64,000 bases of DNA from Rotaria sordida (lineage: Eukaryota > Rotifera > Eurotatoria > Philodinida > Philodinidae), in assembly GCA_905250125.1 (NCBI GenBank), contig CAJNOL010000027.1, forward strand, positions 1 through 64,000. Direction: 5' to 3'. Both the position numbers and the translations under genes were made by a program. Positions 63,371-64,000 of this stretch are shown in pieces. Position 1 is the stretch's first letter; every line of letters begins with the position of its first letter. The notes below the pieces were generated by a model that did no database searches, was not told where the DNA came from, and saw only the letters and a program-made list of their open reading frames with translations.

Positions 63371-64000
63371 TAGTTCATTTCAGAGTTAAATGGTCGTGAG
63401 CATTTTTTGAATAGCTTTAAAATAAAAAGAGAGAAATAACTTGACTTTTACCACTCTATCTTTTTACAAAGTCAATGGAAAATTTCAGTCGCTTTTCTTC
63501 TTGGATACATCATAAGTTTTGAAGATAATCTTAATCCACTTTGAAAAACAAAATGCTTTCTCGACTATAATATAATAGGCAAATAACCTAATTTCTTCTC
63601 TATCGATCCACACAAAGCCAAGATCGATAATGATTCTGCGTTCGAAATATATAAAGATTTTACTGAAGATTATTCAACCAATCTTTTCAAAATATGAGCT
63701 GCTAAAAAATATTTCCTTCTATAAGTTTGTAGTTGCCTTCGATTCTGTGATATGATTTATTAGCCTTCGGATTTTTTTTACTAAAAGCGTCATCAAAAAC
63801 CATAAATAGAATTTATTTTGATTATAATGCATAAATACTTTCAAAAATTTTTCTTAAACCTTTATTTTATTAGTGCTTTCATCTGAATAATTTTGGACTT
63901 CAAATCTATCAACCGAAATCAATTTTAAGATGTTTACGTAAATTTACTATAAAAGTTATTAATCATCGATATCATCTATGCTATAAGTGCTATAATCATC
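63371..64000. other. Unassigned sequence past the duplication breakpoint
   Basis: No coding, RNA or repeat feature recognised; it does not match the kinase intron sequence present in the other two copies. Confidence 0.4.

Noticed and set aside
1..64000. tRNA or rRNA genes
   Set aside because: Scanned by eye for B-box-like GGTTCGANTCC with a matching cloverleaf and for conserved rRNA stretches; nothing convincing. A covariance-model scan would decide.

Overview
The window looks like AT-rich nuclear DNA of a small invertebrate, most probably a bdelloid rotifer. The protein genes are metazoan: a FERM-PDZ tyrosine phosphatase, a peptide-type GPCR, p38 MAP kinases and topoisomerase I. Introns are mostly 50-80 nt with GTAAG...TTAG borders, and spacers are rich in short foldback DNA elements and decayed DNA transposons. 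The species call is inference; no rRNA or tRNA was found to fix it.

Layout. 1-5703 (+): 3' part of a PTPN13-like phosphatase (end of FERM, five PDZ domains, PTP domain). 5884-6780 (+): intronless LmbE/PIG-L deacetylase. 7929-8279 (+): small secreted, neuropeptide-like precursor. 10790-11589: an 800-bp foldback element with a perfect 8-bp target duplication. 12556-12909 (+): small protein ending in a CaaX box. 13243-17046: three more foldback elements and a two-helix membrane protein on the minus strand (15694-16143). 18128-19010 (-): two-exon histidine-rich protein. 22753-24897 (-): four-exon class A GPCR. 27377-31338 (+): complete 11-exon DNA topoisomerase I with an acidic C-terminal tail. 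A 100-N assembly gap follows at 31417-31516.

The right half (about 36-64 kb) is a tandem array of three p38-like MAP kinase copies on the minus strand, with duplicated flanks. The middle copy (50484-54605) is intact over 13 exons (381 aa) with a TAY activation motif. The left copy (37412-46556) has lost the glycine loop, the HR of HRD and the TxY threonine, and one coding exon is split by a 4,975-bp insertion flanked by TA. The right copy is a 3' remnant (62505-63292). Between them lie a dead Tc1 (D34E) transposon (47735-48984) and a dead Tigger/pogo-like transposase (56151-59884) that carries two insertions of one further repeat family.

The strongest leads are the decaying p38 array, the many long-arm foldback elements with readable target duplications, the secreted peptide precursor, and the altered catalytic loop of the phosphatase. 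I did not find a clearly new molecular system. Exon borders were read by eye. Summed exon lengths stay in frame for TOP1, the GPCR, the histidine-rich gene and the intact p38, which supports those models.
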